This document shows positions 51,344 through 60,416 of a stretch of 64,000 nt of DNA, piece after piece. The DNA comes from Sterolibacterium sp. Its GTDB lineage: Bacteria; Pseudomonadota; Gammaproteobacteria; Burkholderiales; Rhodocyclaceae. The position numbers and the translations under genes are program-made. Location of the stretch: contig JAQTOA010000004.1 in assembly GCA_028713555.1 (NCBI GenBank), positions 124,001 through 188,000 on the forward strand, read 5' to 3'. Under the pieces are notes generated by a model. That model did not search any database. It was not told where the DNA came from and saw nothing but the letters and a program-made list of their open reading frames with translations. The stretch's first letter is position 1. Every line of letters starts with the position of its first letter.

Positions 51344-52462
51344 ATGGCTACCAATTCTCTGAAGCAACTTTTTGAAGCCGGCTTTTTGCAAAGCGAACTT
51401 GATCTTCCATCTCATCTGCTGCCGTCAACATTTCCTAGACTGGCGCAGATCTCATTCCGCACGGGATTAAGGGCTTACTTCTCGACAGTTCAAGTCGCTG
51501 GACTCAGTGAAGAAACGACCACTGTGACAAAAGGAAGCTCAAGCAATGAAATGTTCTGGCGGAAGGAAAATTGCTTTGACTATATTGAGGCATACACCGA
51601 GGCTATTCTTCACCTTCATCACGGTATCGAGCTAGCGCTCAAAGAATTGCTCCGTCAAAAGCATTCTCTCCTTGCTTGCAAGGAGCTACCATCTAGCGCT
51701 GTTTTGTTGTGCAGGATGCTCAACAAGGAGTCTTTCGCCGAAGACCCGGACGACTCGCCGACGTCTGTAGAGTTTGGTGAAGCGCTTAAGCGAATAGTCG
51801 AATTGATTAAGCACAAGGTGTTTGATGAAACTTTTGGATTCATCCAGAAGAACCATGATTTCCTGAAACACCTAAATAAGCTAAGGAACAGAATCATCCA
51901 TCGTGGCATGTTCATAATGGATTACTCGGCTTTCGATTTGATGGTTTCCAAATACCTGCTCCCTTTTATGGTAAGTTTGTCAGACTTGCCACAGTTCAAG
52001 AACTCAGGTTGTATTCCTCAATTTTCCTCCGGCCGTAACTATTGGTACAACAAGAAGCTTGCCTGCGACATTGATCCAATCAATGAAATCGTCGAAATGG
52101 GGCAACACGGCGCGGTTGACCGAAAAAAACTGGCGTTTCTAAAAGAGCTTGGGCGTGCTGCATACCATAACCCGCTAAATGACGCAGACGATACGCGCAG
52201 AATTGATGACAGCGCCGAGAGATTTCGGTACGAAATACTGGCACAGGTTGAAACCAGCAATCACAATCCACATGCCTACGAAGCGGGTACCGAATGGCTC
52301 AAATGTCCCGTTTGTGGGTTGGGTACATTAGTCAAATACATTGACGGCGAGGGAGAGCACAGTCACATGAGTTGCGTGTGCTGTACGTTTAGTCCGAATA
52401 AGTCGCTGGGTAATGGACGAGATCATGGATTAGCCATTGATGACTTTTGGACTTTCAATTAG
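51344..52462 (+). CDS. HEPN-like protein with C-terminal zinc ribbon, unknown function
   Basis: 372 aa, not recognised as a named family. Residues about 75-190 are helical and contain ILHLHHGIELALKELLRQKHSLL and, after a gap, HLNKLRNRIIHRGMF: R181-x4-H186 matches the Rx4-6H motif of HEPN ribonucleases. The C-terminal part has a zinc-ribbon pair, C321PVC and C344VCC, after WLK. The middle has no clear family match. Codon use is A/T-richer than in the core genes. The start ATG at 51344 lies 77 bases after the toxin. HEPN proteins are common in RNA-targeting defence and in toxin pairs, so a defensive role is inferred. Confidence 0.65.
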   Translation: MATNSLKQLFEAGFLQSELDLPSHLLPSTFPRLAQISFRTGLRAYFSTVQVAGLSEETTTVTKGSSSNEMFWRKENCFDYIEAYTEAILHLHHGIELALKELLRQKHSLLACKELPSSAVLLCRMLNKESFAEDPDDSPTSVEFGEALKRIVELIKHKVFDETFGFIQKNHDFLKHLNKLRNRIIHRGMFIMDYSAFDLMVSKYLLPFMVSLSDLPQFKNSGCIPQFSSGRNYWYNKKLACDIDPINEIVEMGQHGAVDRKKLAFLKELGRAAYHNPLNDADDTRRIDDSAERFRYEILAQVETSNHNPHAYEAGTEWLKCPVCGLGTLVKYIDGEGEHSHMSCVCCTFSPNKSLGNGRDHGLAIDDFWTFN

Positions 52463-52702
52463 GGGCACCAATCAGTCGGCCCGTGTCAAGCGAGTAAACA
52501 TTCGGCCCGAACCTGGCCCATTTGATGCTCGCCTGTGCCTTGCAAATTTAATCCGAACACGGCCCCTTTTAACTCTTCTTGCGTGGCATACATGTTCCTT
52601 TCTTTCGACATGTTATGCCTCACACACAAAATTTCAGACAGGCTCTTGGATTTCCAGTTTGCCCATTGGAGTAAATTGAACCTGGCCTACTTTTCTACAT
52701 CT
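52463..52702. other. Short gap after the HEPN-like gene
   Basis: 240 bases with repeated text similar to CCGGCCCCGACCCCTTTT that is also seen at about 51297-51314. No gene is supported. The next gene converges on it from the right. Confidence 0.4.
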
Positions 52703-53410
52703 TTATGTAATTTCATCAATCTTTGCGGCCAAAAACCGGACACATTGATTTTGTTCTACGTCTTTGTATTTATCGTGATAGGTCTGTAAGTCCGGTAGCC
52801 AAAAACTGCGCCCCCAAGCAACACCTGGTCTTCCCGGTATCGTGTTGAATTTTGTTTCCAAATAAAATTTCTCGCCAAGCCTATAGCCAATAGCACTACA
52901 TATACGCGACTCGTTCTGATTCTCAAAAGAGCCCATCTGCTCTGTAGTAGCAATGATGCAAAGCTTGGAGAGTGAAGGCCATTTAACTTCCCAATGTCTT
53001 CCGGTTTGGTCTATTACCTCAGCCTTGTATATTTCTTGGATGTTCAGTCCTTCAGAGTTGAGCTGAATGGGAACTTCGGTTTTTTCGCCCTCAGTGAGAT
53101 TCACTTTGGGTTGTAGATGCTGAACCTTAATCCATCGACCTTTACGGTGCTGCCATTTTCTAAAAAAATTGTGCCACGTACCTTGAGGAACAATGAAATA
53201 TCGGATGGCATCAACGGTCACCGGTCTTCTGCCGGTGGAGCGAATAATGATTTTGTGCTGATTGCGAGTGGGGGATTCAAAGCCAAAATCAGATTCACAG
53301 CTTAACCCTGCTTTGTCTAGGCCATGCTGCCGGAATCGGAGCCACAAACCAAACAGGCCTACAACAGTTCCAATGGTTCCTGTTATCGCACCCCAAATCG
53401 ATAATGCCAT
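52703..53410 (-). CDS. Membrane-anchored protein of unknown function
   Basis: 235 aa. Residues about 4-25 form one hydrophobic helix (IWGAITGTIGTVVGLFGLWL) followed by positive residues, so the rest is probably cytoplasmic. The remainder is beta-rich with no recognised fold (IIIRSTGRRPVTVDAIRYF; EVIDQTGRHWEVKWPSL). The ATG at 53410 has AGGAAA upstream and was preferred to the start seven codons earlier. It reads in the same direction as the DUF2971-like and helicase genes upstream (73 bp gap), so all three may be one operon. Confidence 0.6.
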   Translation of the reverse strand: MALSIWGAITGTIGTVVGLFGLWLRFRQHGLDKAGLSCESDFGFESPTRNQHKIIIRSTGRRPVTVDAIRYFIVPQGTWHNFFRKWQHRKGRWIKVQHLQPKVNLTEGEKTEVPIQLNSEGLNIQEIYKAEVIDQTGRHWEVKWPSLSKLCIIATTEQMGSFENQNESRICSAIGYRLGEKFYLETKFNTIPGRPGVAWGRSFWLPDLQTYHDKYKDVEQNQCVRFLAAKIDEIT

Positions 53411-53483
53411 TGTGATTTCCTGTGGACTCATGAAAGTTAAAATGCACCAGACATCTTTAGTCGTAGCAGCAATTGCTCACACC

Positions 53484-54173
53484 CTATACAGGCGGGCTGT
53501 TGAAGCAAGGCGACTCAGGATGAATGCGTGCAATATCTTTGACGGAGCCAATCAACAGCTTCTTTTCAGCCCTTGTACTGGATTCCGCTGCTGCCTGAAA
53601 ATCGTAGCGTTTGCTGATAACAATGGACTCCTGGATGCAAAAAGATTTTTTTCCTCTGCCAAATGCAAAACGAAATTCCTTTTGATGTGCATAGGAAATG
53701 TCTTTTGCGAACGCAATCGTCCTTGGATTCTTAACATCAAACTCAACGGCATTGCCCGGATCGTAATAATTTGCGGAACCTCGGAGTAACCCGATAGATT
53801 TGTTGGTTGAAGCGAGTGACATCACTTTTCTTTGGATTCGCTTGGCAAACTCATCAGAATTGTATATTTCAATGCAGCAATCCACCTCGAAATCGCAGAA
53901 TAGCGTTTTATCAAAAATTTCTGAAGTGCAGAACACATACACCAAGTCGGATTCAATTTCGTTCAAGAACGTGAAGTCGCCATTGATCGTTCCACCCACA
54001 CTCAGGTTTTCAATAGTCGCGCCTGTTTCAGGCCTGTCCCGGTGGATGCCTTCTGTTGCATCCCCTCTCGTTTTGCATTCTAATCGCTTAAAGTGGGATA
54101 GATTCCTGAACAGTATCTCCCCGCGTAGAACCACATCAGCAAATTGATGCGGGAGATACTTATAGAGGACCAT
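53484..54173 (-). CDS. DUF2971-like protein
   Basis: 229 aa. It starts [35 protein letters not shown], in the style of DUF2971 proteins (a KYL/KYR start, then ...F.N...F.D). A later segment, [21 protein letters not shown], resembles the conserved WRxE-like strand of that family (here KEFRF). No catalytic residues can be assigned. An upstream in-frame ATG at 54233 would overlap the helicase by 74 bases; the 54173 start overlaps by 14. Such proteins are often found in defence islands, but the function is unknown. Confidence 0.55.
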   Translation of the reverse strand: MVLYKYLPHQFADVVLRGEILFRNLSHFKRLECKTRGDATEGIHRDRPETGATIENLSVGGTINGDFTFLNEIESDLVYVFCTSEIFDKTLFCDFEVDCCIEIYNSDEFAKRIQRKVMSLASTNKSIGLLRGSANYYDPGNAVEFDVKNPRTIAFAKDISYAHQKEFRFAFGRGKKSFCIQESIVISKRYDFQAAAESSTRAEKKLLIGSVKDIARIHPESPCFNSPPV

Positions 54174-57100
54174 GCGTTTTCTCAACCCGCCAAACCCAAC
54201 CGGGCAATGCTTCCAGTAATACTTTGCGTTCAACTGATAACGTGTCCTTTTTTGACTTCTGGTTACTCACCCAAACGCCGAGTCTATTCTCCTCTGTGGT
54301 TTTGAAATTGGCCGGCACGCGGGCGTGCCCTTCACGACTTACGAACTCCTTAAGACAGTTAAACCAATCATCCCATTTTAATAACGCGCGTTCAGGCCAA
54401 CGCCAACCTGGCAATGCTTCAAGTCGCGTTTTGCGCACCACTGAAATTCGGTTTCTTGATTGCCGTTGCCTGCCAACCCATGCGCCAAGACGATATCCAT
54501 CTTCCGTCTTGTAATCTTGAGAAACCTTGGCATGCCCATCTCGATCTGCGAATTCCTTAAGATAGCGAAACCCTTCTTCCCAAGCGCCCTCAAGAAGATT
54601 CCAATTCCAACCGGATAATGATTCCAGTTTCGCCTTGCGCTCTGGTGTCATGCTCTCTTTATGCGCTCGCTGTGTGCCGACCCATATATCTAGCCGGTAT
54701 CCATCTGCGGTCTTGTATTTTCGCGGGACCTTACTGTGGATTTCTCGATCCGCAAATTCCTTGAGGTAGTTAAAACCTACTTCCCAAGCATCTTCAAGAG
54801 TATTCCAACTCCAACCGCGTAATGCCTCCAGTCGTGCGTTATGCTCTTGTGTCATGCTCTCTCTATAATTTCGCTGAACACGCACCCAGCTACCAAGACG
54901 ATATCCATCTTCCGTCTTGTAATCTTGAGAAACCTTGGCGTGCCCCTCTCGATCTACGAACTCCTTAAGATAGCGGAACCCTTCTTCCCAAGCAACCTCA
55001 AGAGCATTCCAAATCCAACCGGGTAATGATTCCAGTCGCGCTTTGCGTTCTGTGAGTAAGCTGTCTTTTGTTGTTCGTTGGGTATTTACCCAACTACCGA
55101 CCGGATATCCATCTGCTGTCTTGTGACTCTTAGTAACCTTGGCGTGCCCCTCACGTTCTACGAATTCCTTCACATAGCAGAAGCCTACTTCCCAAGCGTC
55201 CTCACGGGGACTCCAACTCCAGCCGGGTAATGATTCCAGTCGCGTTTTCCGCTCTGTGGGTACGCTGCCTTTTGTTGTTCGTTGGATATTGACCCAGCTA
55301 CCGACTCGATACCCATCTTCTGTTTTGTATAGCGCAGGAACTAGGCAATGCCCCTCAAGTTCTACGAATTCCTTCAGATAGCGGAAACCGACGTCCCAAG
55401 CATCCTCACGAGTATCCCAAACCCATCCGGGTAACGCTTCCAGCCGTGCTTTGCGCTCCGCTGTCATGCTGTCTTTCGTTGTTCGTTGGGTACTTACCCA
55501 TCCACCGACTCGATATCCATCTGTCGTTTTGTAATCTATAGGAACCTTGGCATGCCCTTCTCGTTCTACGAATACCTCCAACAACCCAAACCAAAAGTTC
55601 CAAGATGCCGTAACCTGCTCCACCAGATAGGTGCGCAGTGCGCTGCCAAAATCAGCATCTACTGTGGCAGGCAGGTCGATAGTAATTTTGCGCAGGCCTC
55701 CGGCACTGACACCTGCGCCTGGATTTTTAGCCAGCGATGTTCTGGTCTGATCCAGTTCACAAGCCAGCACGTCGTCGTGCGCTTTGAGTGCGTTCAGCAC
55801 ATCCCAGATGGGTTTGAAGTGGCTTGCCTCAATTGTGTCTTCGGCATTTTCTCCGGCGGCGATGAACACCGGCAGGACGATGGTGCCGGCCTTTTTGTCG
55901 GGGCTGAGGCGAATGGCGCGGCCCACGGCCTGGATGATGTCCACCTGACTGCTGCGCGGATCGATGAACGCCACGCCATCGAGGGAGGGCACGTCCACGC
56001 CTTCGGACAGGCAGCGCGCATTGCTCAGCACGCCGCGTTCGTCCGTGCTCAGGGCCTTGAGTTGATCGAGCTTGAGCTTGCGTTTGTTGGCCGGCATCTG
56101 GCCGGAGACGAAGTCGGTGCGCAGGGTTCCGCTGGGGCGATGTTCGTCGCCGATCCACTCCATGATGTTCTGGATGTCGGCGGTGAAGGCTTCGGCGCGA
56201 TTGACACGGCTGTGGAAGCTGATGACGCGCTTGAGGTCGTAGTCCTTGATGGCTTTGAGCAGGCCGATCTGGGCGGCGAGCGATTCGCTGTCGGTCTCGA
56301 TGCCCGTGCCGGTGCTGACCAGTTCGCGCTTGGCGATCCACTGCGCGATGGTGGGGTCGTCCACGCCGATGATGACGACGCGGTAATCGGTCAGCAGCTT
56401 TCTGGCGATGGCCGCGCCGAACGGCAGAGCATAGAGCACCTCGCCAAACAGGGCGGGGTTATCCATGCCGACGACTTCGACGCCGCGCTCTTCGGCGGCT
56501 TTATGGACGGTGCTGGCGTAGGTGCGCGGGGTGGCGGTGGCGAACAGGCGTTTATGGCCGCGTATCTGTGCGTTGTCGAGCACGGCGGTGAAGTCGCTGC
56601 CGACCTTGCCGGCGCAGCGGTGGGCTTCGTCCGCCACGACCAGATCGAAGGCGGGGATGGCGCTATCGGCCTGCGCTGCAATGATGACGGCGGTAGATTG
56701 GTAGGTGGAGAAGACCACCCGATGGCCTGTGCCGCCGAGGAAATTCCTGACCTCATCCGCATCCGAGGTGACGGGGAAGGCGAGGTCGGCCACGCTGTGG
56801 ATGGCTTCATCGTTGCCCTTGGTGCCGACGGTTTGATCCGAGCAGACGCACAGCACTTCAAACGGCGTGGCGGCGGCGAAGGTCCATTCGCGCAGCAGTT
56901 GGGAGAGCAAGCCCAATGAGGGAACCAGCACCAGGGTGCGCTGCGCGGCAAGCCGCTCCTTGATCCACAGGGTGACGTAAGTCTTGCCGGTGCCGCAGGC
57001 CATGATGAGCTGGCCACGGTCTGCCGTTTGCAGCCCAAGCGCCACGGCGGCGATGGCTTCGAGTTGGTGGTCGTGATCGCCGTCGTTCGGCGTGGGACGG

Positions 57101-57573
57101 GCTTTGCGCTTGCCTTGCGCGAGTGCGGCAACGTTGGCGGGATAGTCCAGCGCGGCACGTTCAAAGTCGGAGAGCAGGAAACGTATGACGGGTTTTTCCT
57201 GCGCGTCGCAGACTTGCCTGGCGTTGCCGCCGATGCGGTCGGTGGTGGCGATCAGCAGGCGGTGGTGTATGCCTTTGCGGTTGGATTCGCTGAGGAACTT
57301 GTCGACATCGTGCTTGGTGATGTCGTAGTCGGGCGAGTAGCACTTGGCCTGCACGGCCCAGTGTTCGCCGTTTCTGTGACGAAACACCAGATCAATGCCG
57401 CAGTCCACGCCCCAGCGTTCCGGGTATTCATCCCACAGCCAGACTTGGTCGACTTGGGTCGCCCATTCAGGATCGGCCTTGAGGAACCATTTGACGAAGT
57501 GCTCGAACTGCTTGCCGCGCTTGGCGGGGTCGGCATCGAGGCTGTAGTAGAAATCGGAAAACTGGCCGGGCAT
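54160..57573 (-). CDS. Mrr-like nuclease / SF2 helicase with seven helicase-associated repeats
   Basis: 1137 aa. Residues about 15-145 are a restriction-endonuclease-like domain with [21 protein letters not shown]: Asp61 and Gln75-x-Lys77 form the PD-(D/E)XK core in the Mrr variant. About 165-570 is an SF2 helicase: Q-motif-like HDHQLEAI, Walker A ACGTGKT (192-198), DEAH (315-318), ATATP (345-349), and QAVGRAIR (548-555). About 658-1134 are seven helicase-associated repeats of about 68 residues, each with KEF..REGH.KVP...K..DGYRLG.WV..QR...... and L..LPGW.W. The long HA array and nuclease fusion point to DNA substrate recognition and translocation, in keeping with a defence enzyme. Its start shows no strong ribosome-binding site. 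Confidence 0.85.
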   Translation of the reverse strand: MPGQFSDFYYSLDADPAKRGKQFEHFVKWFLKADPEWATQVDQVWLWDEYPERWGVDCGIDLVFRHRNGEHWAVQAKCYSPDYDITKHDVDKFLSESNRKGIHHRLLIATTDRIGGNARQVCDAQEKPVIRFLLSDFERAALDYPANVAALAQGKRKARPTPNDGDHDHQLEAIAAVALGLQTADRGQLIMACGTGKTYVTLWIKERLAAQRTLVLVPSLGLLSQLLREWTFAAATPFEVLCVCSDQTVGTKGNDEAIHSVADLAFPVTSDADEVRNFLGGTGHRVVFSTYQSTAVIIAAQADSAIPAFDLVVADEAHRCAGKVGSDFTAVLDNAQIRGHKRLFATATPRTYASTVHKAAEERGVEVVGMDNPALFGEVLYALPFGAAIARKLLTDYRVVIIGVDDPTIAQWIAKRELVSTGTGIETDSESLAAQIGLLKAIKDYDLKRVISFHSRVNRAEAFTADIQNIMEWIGDEHRPSGTLRTDFVSGQMPANKRKLKLDQLKALSTDERGVLSNARCLSEGVDVPSLDGVAFIDPRSSQVDIIQAVGRAIRLSPDKKAGTIVLPVFIAAGENAEDTIEASHFKPIWDVLNALKAHDDVLACELDQTRTSLAKNPGAGVSAGGLRKITIDLPATVDADFGSALRTYLVEQVTASWNFWFGLLEVFVEREGHAKVPIDYKTTDGYRVGGWVSTQRTTKDSMTAERKARLEALPGWVWDTREDAWDVGFRYLKEFVELEGHCLVPALYKTEDGYRVGSWVNIQRTTKGSVPTERKTRLESLPGWSWSPREDAWEVGFCYVKEFVEREGHAKVTKSHKTADGYPVGSWVNTQRTTKDSLLTERKARLESLPGWIWNALEVAWEEGFRYLKEFVDREGHAKVSQDYKTEDGYRLGSWVRVQRNYRESMTQEHNARLEALRGWSWNTLEDAWEVGFNYLKEFADREIHSKVPRKYKTADGYRLDIWVGTQRAHKESMTPERKAKLESLSGWNWNLLEGAWEEGFRYLKEFADRDGHAKVSQDYKTEDGYRLGAWVGRQRQSRNRISVVRKTRLEALPGWRWPERALLKWDDWFNCLKEFVSREGHARVPANFKTTEENRLGVWVSNQKSKKDTLSVERKVLLEALPGWVWRVEKTHGPL
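54171..55602 (-). repeat. Seven in-gene tandem repeats of about 204 bp (HA domains)
   Basis: The 3' part of the helicase gene is seven units of about 68 codons. Units 2-6 are the most alike at DNA level (for example CGTTCTACGAATTCCTT recurs on the plus strand), which makes the array prone to unit gain or loss by slippage. Confidence 0.85.
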
Positions 57574-57953
57574 TTGATTGGCGAAGAGTTGAGTACGACT
57601 GTGGAATGTAAGACCGGCTTATCCAAGTGTCAAATGACGGAACCTGTTTGGCCGTGGGGTGAAAATTATGGACCCTGAGCGTCGAGTGCCAGGTTGAGAT
57701 TGAGCACATTCACCCCCGGCTCGCCGAAGAGCCCTAGCTGCCGGCCTTCCGTATTTCTGGCGACGAGAGCGGTCACGGTCTCGCGCGGGCGACACGCTCG
57801 ACCTGGTAGGCGGCCGCCGCCGGGCTGATATGTGGGTCGAGCCCGCTGGCGGACGCCGTGACCAGATCTGCCACTACGGCATCGTTGGCGATGTGATGGA
57901 GGTGATTCCGCTGCTCATCGACGCTTACAAACACAAATTAAAGTAATCGAGCC
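57574..57953. other. Junction region: kdpC remnant and start of repeat copy 2
   Basis: 380 bases with no intact gene: upstream of the helicase start, then a broken kdpC 3' end (57666-57871), then the beginning of the direct repeat (57867). Confidence 0.7.
57666..57871 (-). pseudogene. kdpC: kdpC 3' fragment with a frameshift
   Basis: On the minus strand it reads [30 protein letters not shown], the conserved KdpC core. A frame change at about 57783-57790 then gives [38 protein letters not shown] and a stop. KdpC is the small subunit of the high-affinity K+ ATPase. The 5' half is missing because the fragment begins at the junction with the direct repeat, and no kdpA or kdpB is nearby. So this is debris of a kdp operon from another place. 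Confidence 0.88.
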
Positions 57954-59726
57954 ATGGCCAATTTCTTCACTGACAATACCGATCTGCTGTTCCATTTCGA
58001 TCGCCTGCAACTCCAGGAGGCGGTCGAGATCCTCGAACAGGGCTATACCGATGCCGCTCATTACAACTACGCCCCGACCGACTATCAGGATGCCCTGGAC
58101 AATTACCGCAAGGTGCTGGAGATCGTCGGCGACATCATGGCCAACACGGTGGCCCCGCAGGCGGCTTCGATCGACGCGGAGGGGAGCCATTTCGCCGATG
58201 GCAAGGTGACTTATGCCAAGGGCACCCAGCAGGCCCTCGATCAACTCACCCAGGCGGAGCTGATGGGATTCATCCTGCCGCGGCGCTATGGGGGTATCAA
58301 CCTGCCCATGACCATCTATGTGATGGCGATCGAGATGACCTCGCGCGCCGAGGCCTCGTTGATGAACCTGTTTGGCCTCCAGGATATCTCCGAGACCATC
58401 CACAAGTACGGCGACGAGGCGCAGCGCCAGGAATTCCTCCCGCAGTTCGCCAGCGGTTCTTCCGGCGCGATGGCCCTGACCGAACCGGACGCGGGTTCCG
58501 ACCTGCAGGCAGTCAATATGCAGGCCTATCAGGACCAGGACGGAAGCGGGCAATGGCGGCTGAAGGGCGTCAAGCGCTTCATCACCAACGGCAATGCCGA
58601 CATCCTGCTGGTGCTGGCCCGCTCCGAGCCGGGCACCAAGGACGGGCGGGGCCTCTCCATGTTCGTCTGCTACGGCAAGGACGGCGTGGTGGTGCGGCGC
58701 ATCGAGAACAAGCTCGGCATCCACGGCTCGCCCACCTGCGAGCTGCAGTTCAACGATACCCCGGCGCAGCTCGTCGGCAAGCGCAAGTTCGGCCTGATCA
58801 AGTATGTCATGGACATGATGAACGGCGCGCGCCTTGGCGTCGGCGCCCAGGCCTTGGGTATCTCCCAGGCCGCCTATGCGGAGGCCCTGCGCTATGCCAA
58901 GGCGCGCGAACAGTTCGGCAAGTCCATCTACAACATCCCGGTGGTCGCCAATCTGCTGATCGACATGCGCGTCACCCTGGAGAGCGACCGCTCCCTGCTG
59001 TATGCCGCCTGCCATTGGGTGGACCTGCGAGCCAAGCTGGAGGAGCGGGTCGAGCAGTTGAAGGTGGAAGGAAAGGATGCCTCGGCGCAGAACGCCAAGC
59101 TCAAGGAGGCGACCCGCAACGCCGCCCTGTTGACCCCCATGGCCAAGTACGTGCTCAGCGAGAACGCCAACAAGGTCACCTATGATGCCCTGCAGATCCA
59201 CGGCGGCACGGGTTACATGAAGGAGTTCAGTGTCGAGCGCCTGTGCCGCGATGCCCGCATCACCAACATCTACGAGGGTACCTCGCAGTTGCAGATCATT
59301 GCGGCCATCGGCGGTGTCATCAACGACATTTTCGCGGACTGGTTCGTCGCCCACGAGCAGCAGGACATCCCCGGCAATCTGGAGAGCCTGGCGGACGAAC
59401 TGAAAGCGATGCGGCTACTGTTCCTCGACGCCGTGAAGTTCGTCACGGAGAATACCGACAAGCAGTTCCAGAGTGTCGCCGCCAAGGAACTGGTGGAGAT
59501 CTACAGCTATCTATACACGGGCTGGCTGCTCATGGACGAGGCGCAAGAGAACAGCCGCAAGCTGTTCATCGCCCGCCGCTACATCCTCGGGGCGGCGGCC
59601 AAGGCCCGCCGCAACGGGGAAGTGATCAGGAAGGAACTCTACGCCGACCTGCTCCACGCCGACGAAATCCTGATCTGATACCGGAATAGAGGCATAGAAT
59701 TTCCTGTCCTCTAGGAGAGCGCGCTA
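57867..59726 (+). repeat. Direct repeat, copy 2 (1.86 kb)
   Basis: Same orientation as 48436-50283. It starts within the last 83 bases of etfA and ends after GCGCGCTA. It is a few bases longer (two extra codons in the gene and a 6-base insertion in the tail). Confidence 0.93.
57954..59678 (+). CDS. Acyl-CoA dehydrogenase, copy 2 (duplicate)
   Basis: 574 aa, nearly identical to the 572-aa protein at 48523 with about a dozen substitutions and one two-residue insertion (YQDQDGSGQW for YQDETGQW). The catalytic IYEGTSQLQ and FAD-site ALTEPDAGSD are unchanged, and the frame is intact, so it is probably functional or very recently duplicated. It has lost the upstream etfBA: only the last 83 bases of etfA remain, and a kdpC remnant lies where a promoter should be. 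Expression is therefore uncertain. Confidence 0.92.
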   Translation: MANFFTDNTDLLFHFDRLQLQEAVEILEQGYTDAAHYNYAPTDYQDALDNYRKVLEIVGDIMANTVAPQAASIDAEGSHFADGKVTYAKGTQQALDQLTQAELMGFILPRRYGGINLPMTIYVMAIEMTSRAEASLMNLFGLQDISETIHKYGDEAQRQEFLPQFASGSSGAMALTEPDAGSDLQAVNMQAYQDQDGSGQWRLKGVKRFITNGNADILLVLARSEPGTKDGRGLSMFVCYGKDGVVVRRIENKLGIHGSPTCELQFNDTPAQLVGKRKFGLIKYVMDMMNGARLGVGAQALGISQAAYAEALRYAKAREQFGKSIYNIPVVANLLIDMRVTLESDRSLLYAACHWVDLRAKLEERVEQLKVEGKDASAQNAKLKEATRNAALLTPMAKYVLSENANKVTYDALQIHGGTGYMKEFSVERLCRDARITNIYEGTSQLQIIAAIGGVINDIFADWFVAHEQQDIPGNLESLADELKAMRLLFLDAVKFVTENTDKQFQSVAAKELVEIYSYLYTGWLLMDEAQENSRKLFIARRYILGAAAKARRNGEVIRKELYADLLHADEILI

Positions 59727-59877
59727 GGACGCGAGGCATTGGCGTAAATCTTGGTGCCATCCAGAGCGATCGTACCAAGCCGGGTCTTGACGGTGCGCAG
59801 CCGTGCACTGGTGATATCTTCAATGCTGCGGCCAGAGCCGGTATATGACGCCAGCGACAACTGCACCACTTCAGTAA
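59727..59877 (-). pseudogene. IS1182-like transposase fragment
   Basis: Minus-strand reading contains LGTIALDGTKIYANASR, the well-known IS1182-family catalytic-region text (LGTVALDGTKI.ANAS), preceded by IFTEVVQL. Only about 50 codons remain and the flanking parts do not align with the family. It touches the end of direct repeat copy 2. Confidence 0.6.
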
Positions 59878-59881
59878 ATAT

Positions 59882-59981
59882 CCCCCGGCAAAGCCGGGGG
59901 CTTTAGTTTGTGAGCCGCTCAAAGCGGCTATAAGGGGTCGCTAACGTGGCCCCAATTCTTGGTGGCCACCTTTCGGTGGCC
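59882..59981. repeat. Three consecutive perfect hairpins
   Basis: Stem 1 CCCCCGGC / GCCGGGGG with loop AAA (59882-59900). Stem 2 AGCCGCT / AGCGGCT with loop CAA (59913-59929). Stem 3 GGCCACC / GGTGGCC with loop TTTC (59964-59981). Stems 1 and 2 repeat the layout found after ppk1 (41994-42037). They may be subterminal hairpins of an IS200/IS605-like element or a REP-type unit; no transposase for it is present. Confidence 0.6.
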
Positions 59982-59997
59982 GTTCAACGCCACAGGT

Positions 59998-60150
59998 TCA
60001 TTCCAGCCCCAAGTCTTCTCCAGCATAAAGCGCTCTGGCCTGACCAATCAGGCGCTGCGCGAAGTCGGCATGGATGCGCCAGTCGCGCGACTCGTTGACA
60101 TCAGCCAGCGTCGAGCGCCGAATTGGCTCGCGAAACCCCATGTGGTAGAG
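59998..60150 (-). pseudogene. IS4-family transposase fragment
   Basis: Minus-strand reading gives LYHMGFREPIRRSTLADV and NESRDWRIHADFAQRLIGQA, then ARALYAGEDLGLE and a stop. This matches the N-terminal DUF4372-type region of IS4-group transposases (LYHMGI...STLADANE.RDWRI.ADFAQ.LI). About 50 codons; both flanks are lost. Confidence 0.75.
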
Positions 60151-60416
60151 CTAGGCTTCTTATCCTTTCAAGGACAGACGCTGACGCCAAATATTACCTG
60201 TTTCTGGGTATTTCAAAAATACGGCAGTCAGAGTATTTTTTGTTCCATCGGGCAGCATATATTCTGCCCGGGTTGATTTATCCCTTGCGCCCCGGGGAAA
60301 CCGAGAAGGATGGAGAAGATTTGGTTGTCAAAGACTTGTATTTTCTATCCTTCAAATCGCGTCATCTCGATTTGTAGACCATTATTGGGTGCGCGATATC
60401 AGTCGTGGGAGGAATT

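Larger units (their letters stand above)
59679..60416. other. Long non-coding region with transposase debris and hairpins
   Basis: About 740 bases with no intact gene. Within it: the end of repeat copy 2, an IS1182-like fragment, three hairpins, an IS4-type fragment, then a 250-base stretch with a GGGCAG...CTGCCC hairpin at about 60260-60279 and the leader of the lipoprotein gene. Confidence 0.7.

Noticed and set aside
54171..55602. Regular 204-bp repeats considered as a CRISPR-like or satellite array
   Set aside because: The repeats are in frame, encode HA domains and lack short spacers; they are protein repeats.
55486..56919. 477-codon plus-strand frame opposite the helicase
   Set aside because: Antisense to an intact helicase whose catalytic motifs are complete; the plus frame has no recognisable domain.
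57915..59354. 479-codon minus-strand frame opposite acyl-CoA dehydrogenase copy 2 (and the like opposite copy 1, 48556-49287)
   Set aside because: Antisense shadow of the dehydrogenase, with the same composition in both copies and no motif.
59626..59922. 98-codon minus frame at the end of repeat copy 2
   Set aside because: The supported text here is a different frame (IS1182-like); this frame spans the repeat border and has no motif.
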